A stretch of 14,505 nt of DNA from Oxalobacteraceae bacterium UBA7693. Lineage in GTDB: Bacteria > Pseudomonadota > Gammaproteobacteria > Burkholderiales > Burkholderiaceae_D. The position numbers and the translations under genes are program-made. The notes beneath the pieces were generated by a model. That model was not told where the DNA came from, searched no databases, and worked only from the letters and a program-made list of their open reading frames with translations. Every line of letters starts with the position of its first letter. Within the stretch, counting starts at the first letter, position 1. The stretch is from contig DLGN01000342.1 in the NCBI GenBank assembly GCA_002482715.1, positions 11,727 to 26,231 of the forward strand, given 5' to 3'. Below, one piece after another: positions 14,257-14,505 of this stretch.

Positions 14257-14291
14257 AAAACGGCACCGCAGAAATTCCACGGTGCCGTTTT
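14257..14291 (-). terminator. Intrinsic terminator after rpoC
   Basis: On the minus strand, AAAACGGCACCG and CGGTGCCGTTTT (12-bp arms, 14280-14291 and 14257-14268) enclose an 11-base loop and run into TTTTTATTTAT. GC-rich stem plus U tract 32 bases past the rpoC stop is a textbook intrinsic terminator, ending the rpoBC transcript before birA. Confidence 0.9.
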
Positions 14292-14322
14292 CAGGTCTGA
14301 CTCAGTAACTCTGAATTACAAA

Positions 14323-14505
14323 TTACGCTTCATCAGCATTCACATCAGTAGCAACTACTTCTGCTGCTGGTGCGAAGATTTCCTTTTCAGCTTGCAACAA
14401 GGCTGCACGTTCATCGGCTTCCCATGACTCTTTCATCTTGCGCGCACGGTGATACGCCAAACCTGTACCAGCTGGAATCAAACGACCCACGATGACGTTT
14501 TCTTT
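14323..14505 (-). CDS. rpoC: RNA polymerase beta-prime subunit RpoC, C-terminal end only
   Basis: Only the last 60 residues and the TAA stop lie in the window; the rest continues past the right edge. The readable sequence begins KENVIVGRLIPAGTGLAYHR, the strongly conserved ENVIxGRLIPAGTG element near the end of proteobacterial beta-prime. An acidic alanine-rich tail (PAAEVVATDVNADEA), usual in betaproteobacteria, follows. The protein is the catalytic large subunit of the transcribing polymerase. The hairpin at 14257-14291 ends its transcript. Confidence 0.96.
   Translation of the reverse strand, partial: KENVIVGRLIPAGTGLAYHRARKMKESWEADERAALLQAEKEIFAPAAEVVATDVNADEA

Overview
The window looks like chromosomal DNA of a betaproteobacterium in the Burkholderiales, most probably an Oxalobacteraceae-type organism. 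This is inference from gene content, moderate base composition and the order birA - coaX - SPOR-domain gene at the right end. No database search was possible. Thirteen complete protein genes and two edge-truncated genes are supported. I see no rRNA, tRNA, CRISPR array, insertion sequence or phage gene.

Left part (1-4680), accessory in character. It holds an exported serine beta-lactamase-like hydrolase that runs off the left edge (minus strand), about 450 bases without a convincing gene, and a small membrane protein with a bacterial PH-like domain (minus). Divergent from the latter is a two-gene plus-strand unit: a RebB-family R-body protein and a tightly coupled 110-residue protein I cannot name. 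Next comes an AT-rich orphan lipoprotein with its own promoter and a strong terminator hairpin. The 480-base gap after it contains a perfect FNR/Anr-type box (TTGAT-N4-ATCAA) upstream of a MipA/OmpV-family outer-membrane protein gene.

Middle part (4683-7500). The MipA/OmpV gene converges on a phytanoyl-CoA dioxygenase-family gene. A Tat-exported DUF882 (YcbK/MepK-like) murein hydrolase gene follows on the plus strand and converges on a 91-residue unidentified gene preceded by a perfect 14-bp palindrome.

Right part (7611-14505), all minus strand and mostly housekeeping. A probable transcription unit hutG - hutF - DUF885 peptidase ends at a 19-bp terminator hairpin. HutF and HutG are the last two steps of the five-step histidine degradation route (formiminoglutamate to formylglutamate to glutamate plus formate). 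The earlier hut genes are not in the window. Upstream of hutG lie a SPOR-domain membrane protein, type III pantothenate kinase (coaX), biotin-protein ligase without a DNA-binding domain (birA), and the C-terminal end of rpoC followed by its own intrinsic terminator.

The points most worth a second look are the minimal RebB locus with its uncharacterised partner, the consensus FNR box ahead of the MipA/OmpV gene, and the detached hutGF pair.
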